64,000 nucleotides of DNA from Saprospiraceae bacterium (GTDB taxonomy: Bacteria > Bacteroidota > Bacteroidia > Chitinophagales > Saprospiraceae). Numbering within the stretch: position 1 is the first letter of the stretch; every line of letters starts with the position of its first letter. A program made the translations under genes and the position numbers. The notes under the pieces were generated by a model, which was not told the origin of the DNA, made no database searches, and saw only the letters and a program-made list of their open reading frames with translations. The stretch spans positions 372,001-436,000 of the forward strand of contig JADKFC010000002.1 of assembly GCA_016717655.1 (NCBI GenBank). The letters run 5' to 3'. Positions 61,876-64,000 of this stretch are shown here, piece after piece.

Positions 61876-61905
61876 ATATTTTTATTTATACCTTTTATCA
61901 AATAT

Positions 61906-61930
61906 GGGCAGGTTGACTGGCAACCTGCCC
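61906..61930 (-). terminator. Strong intergenic hairpin upstream of the PorV/PorQ-like gene
   Basis: A perfect 10-bp stem GGGCAGGTTG/CAACCTGCCC closes a 5-nt loop, 10 bp past the stop of the large exported protein. A T-run follows it on the plus strand; on the minus strand the tail is only ATATTTG. It may be a terminator, an mRNA-stabilising hairpin or an attenuator between the two genes. Confidence 0.6.
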
Positions 61931-61939
61931 TGTTTTTAG

Positions 61940-64000
61940 TTATAGTCCGGTAGGATCAAATTTACGGTTGATACCAAACCACTTGATGGTTCTTTCTTCT
62001 CCGTAATCAGGTGCCTGCACGTGGATCAAATAAACACCACTGGCCACTGGAATACCGGCAAAGTTTTTCATATCCCAATTTAAATCAGGAAGTGCCTGCG
62101 CATTTTTATTGGCCGGATTATTACCAGGATTGGTGGATTGTCTTTCATCTCTGTTGAAACGTTTTACAAATTTACCGTCAAGACTGTAAATGGTTACAAC
62201 TGCTCTCTCCGGCAAATTGGTAATCTTGATTACATTGGTAAACTGTGAAGTTTCGTAAGCAGAATAAGCATAGTATGGGTTTGGCACCACGTTGATGTTG
62301 GCCAATGCCCCTGTATATTCTTCCGCTACTAAATCCTGTGATTGTTTGCCACTGATTTCAAATTCGTAAGCCGGCAATGCATCTTCTGTATCACAGTTTT
62401 TAAACCTGGAGATATCTGCTAATTTACGCTCTTTGTTGTAGCTGTTGTTGACCCTCAATTTTACGGTTACATCATTTGGAATCAAGCCGTTTTCAACCGA
62501 AGTCATTGGAAAACTACCTGCAGACAATGGAACACATGTCCAGGTAATAGCACCCAGTGGGTCTCTCTTGGCAAATGCTGATGTTCCTTTTTTCAAACGG
62601 GTAGCCAGCTGTGCACATTCGTCGTATTTCTGACGGGTAACATAGATGAAATGCTGACCTCCTGCTACCTGTAGCATTGACAATTCAGCAGTTCCATTTA
62701 AATTACCTGTACCTACTAATCTTGATGATGGATTAAAGATCATATCGTAACAATAGTCTTCTTTGTCTCCGCCAACCAAGCCAAGGAAAGAAACATCCTC
62801 TCCTCTATACACTGAGTTTTCACCAAAGAAAATATTCAATCTCTCTCCTGTTTCTACATCAATGGCATAACCCGGGAACCAGCCCAAACCTGCAGTTCCG
62901 CTATTATCGGGTTTTCCATCTTTTCCAACTGAAGGTGTAGATCTTACTTCCAAAGTTTTGGCACCATCGATGGTAGTTCTTCCAGCTTCACCTGTATAAT
63001 TGGAAGAAGCGGTTTCAACTACTATACAACGGCTCCACAAGTCTTTGTTGGAAGTAAATACTACATCAACGTTGTTGAGGTCAGCCAATTTTAAGGTACC
63101 TGACTGTGCATCTAACAATACAGGGTGCGCTTCACGAGATGCCGGTGATAAGAAGGCATAACCCTGGTCACCCGGAACATAGTTGGCCAAAGCAAACGGG
63201 AAGAAGTGTCCTGTTCCTAAACTACCATATACATTTTCTGGATCGAGTGGGTTGCTGTTAGAAACTGGATCAAACAAAGCTCCAAAAGTTGGACCTAAAA
63301 CAGTGGTGAGACCATTATCGCCGTCAAACACTGCATTCAACCAAACCGAACCACTCTTGTCTGTATAGTCCAAAACTTGGCCTAAAGCACCATTACTTTG
63401 ATCTTTGTCATTTTGTACACCAGGTTCATCAGCCTGACCCATGGTCACACTGAAGCCTCTTTTATACATGATTTGTTCGTTCAACTGGCGCAATGATGTT
63501 TCTTTTGCTAAAACTTCTCCGCTGCCTACATCAGTAATCGTATATACGGCATCTGCTTTCAGAGCACAAACTTTTGAGTTGGCATCAAAGCTGCCTTTTA
63601 CATCCAATCTATATTTACCGTCCTGAACTTCTAGCGGATTGTAAATTTTTACATTGACCGGACCTGCACCATCGAGGTAAGGAATTCTATTGTCTGTAAG
63701 GGTACCTTTTGCAATGGCTTCTCTGGTTTCTTTGGAAACATCAAGGAAGTTTTCACCAGCACCCTGACCTGATAAACGAATGATCTTTACACCATCACCG
63801 TAACCTGCAAAAAGATTTTCGTAAACGATGGGTCTTGGTGTCAATGAATATGTTGCTACGTTTCTCCTACCTTCCAGGTATGGAGTTCTCTGACCCAATA
63901 CCGTTTCAGGGTTGAAGGCCTCATAATTGTTATAAGCATAAGCAATTACCATAAAGTGATACTGCTTGTGATTGACCAATCTTCTGTCCCCTTTGGCAAA
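61940..64000 (-). CDS. Large exported T9SS-associated protein, N-terminus beyond the window
   Basis: An open frame of 687 codons runs from the right edge to a TAA at 61940; the N-terminus is outside the window. The visible part starts with HFMVIAYAYNNYEAFNP, seen in a group of large Bacteroidota surface proteins. The protein then has long beta-rich regions. The C-terminus has NINVVPNPYYAYSAYE, ITNLPERAVVTIYSLDGKFVKRFNRDE, LPDLNWDMKNFAGIPVASGVYLIHVQAP and GEERTIKWFGINRKFDPTGL. This is the pattern of a T9SS-type C-terminal domain (PNP, then 'G..v', then 'GvYl..') in the variant without a terminal KL. Function unknown. It is followed by the PorV/PorQ-like gene. Confidence 0.8.
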   Translation of the reverse strand, partial: FAKGDRRLVNHKQYHFMVIAYAYNNYEAFNPETVLGQRTPYLEGRRNVATYSLTPRPIVYENLFAGYGDGVKIIRLSGQGAGENFLDVSKETREAIAKGTLTDNRIPYLDGAGPVNVKIYNPLEVQDGKYRLDVKGSFDANSKVCALKADAVYTITDVGSGEVLAKETSLRQLNEQIMYKRGFSVTMGQADEPGVQNDKDQSNGALGQVLDYTDKSGSVWLNAVFDGDNGLTTVLGPTFGALFDPVSNSNPLDPENVYGSLGTGHFFPFALANYVPGDQGYAFLSPASREAHPVLLDAQSGTLKLADLNNVDVVFTSNKDLWSRCIVVETASSNYTGEAGRTTIDGAKTLEVRSTPSVGKDGKPDNSGTAGLGWFPGYAIDVETGERLNIFFGENSVYRGEDVSFLGLVGGDKEDYCYDMIFNPSSRLVGTGNLNGTAELSMLQVAGGQHFIYVTRQKYDECAQLATRLKKGTSAFAKRDPLGAITWTCVPLSAGSFPMTSVENGLIPNDVTVKLRVNNSYNKERKLADISRFKNCDTEDALPAYEFEISGKQSQDLVAEEYTGALANINVVPNPYYAYSAYETSQFTNVIKITNLPERAVVTIYSLDGKFVKRFNRDERQSTNPGNNPANKNAQALPDLNWDMKNFAGIPVASGVYLIHVQAPDYGEERTIKWFGINRKFDPTGL

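Overview
The window comes from the chromosome of a Bacteroidota bacterium, most likely Saprospirales/Chitinophagales. Supporting signs are type IX secretion (T9SS) C-terminal domains, a PorV/PorQ-family outer-membrane protein, SprB-type and SdrD B-like repeats in a giant surface protein, a mitochondrial-type aconitase, a DUF1800/DUF1501 pair, a Bacteroidota PhnA-like protein, a mevalonate-pathway decarboxylase, and promoters of the TTTG-N19-TAnnTTTG class. The order-level placement is inferred from gene content only.

Layout. 1-7 kb: a cut-off lipoprotein, aconitase, then a forward cluster glpK-glpF-hypothetical-phnA-like. 7.2-11.3 kb: a forward cluster of three exported proteins (F5/8C-like protein with T9SS tail, DUF1800, Tat-exported DUF1501). 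11.3-12.9 kb: an O-methyltransferase and an EamA permease. 13.0-41.9 kb: one reverse-strand giant gene of about 9,600 codons. From its N-terminus it carries a signal peptide, two carbohydrate-binding-like modules, three 1,122-bp units, about 32 SprB-like repeats of 76 residues, one SdrD B-like domain, 28 repeats of about 151 residues that each end in an Asp-rich calcium-loop-like motif, six SdrD B-like domains and a T9SS tail. As written its frame is broken three times, so it reads as four open segments. 42.5-52.2 kb: housekeeping genes (NlpC/P60 hydrolase, mnmG, an outer-membrane protein, mvaD, DoxX-like, folK, deoxynucleoside kinase, GH3-like, anmK). 52.5-56.1 kb: tRNA-Leu(UAG), then tig-clpP-clpX. 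56.1-64 kb: a LolA-like carrier, MltD-like lytic transglycosylase, greA-HIT-glycosyltransferase operon, a PorV/PorQ-like protein and a large exported protein cut by the right edge.

Two themes stand out. The giant repeat protein, with its recently amplified higher-order repeats, takes up 45% of the window. The sequence also has an unusual number of apparent coding interruptions in genes that should be intact: clpX, mvaD, lolA-like, an outer-membrane protein, a GH3-like gene and three breaks in the giant gene. Most single-base events lie in short homopolymers (A6 read as A5, CCC read as CC, CCC read as CCCC), which points to consensus error in the assembly rather than mass gene decay. The sequence alone cannot exclude real mutations.
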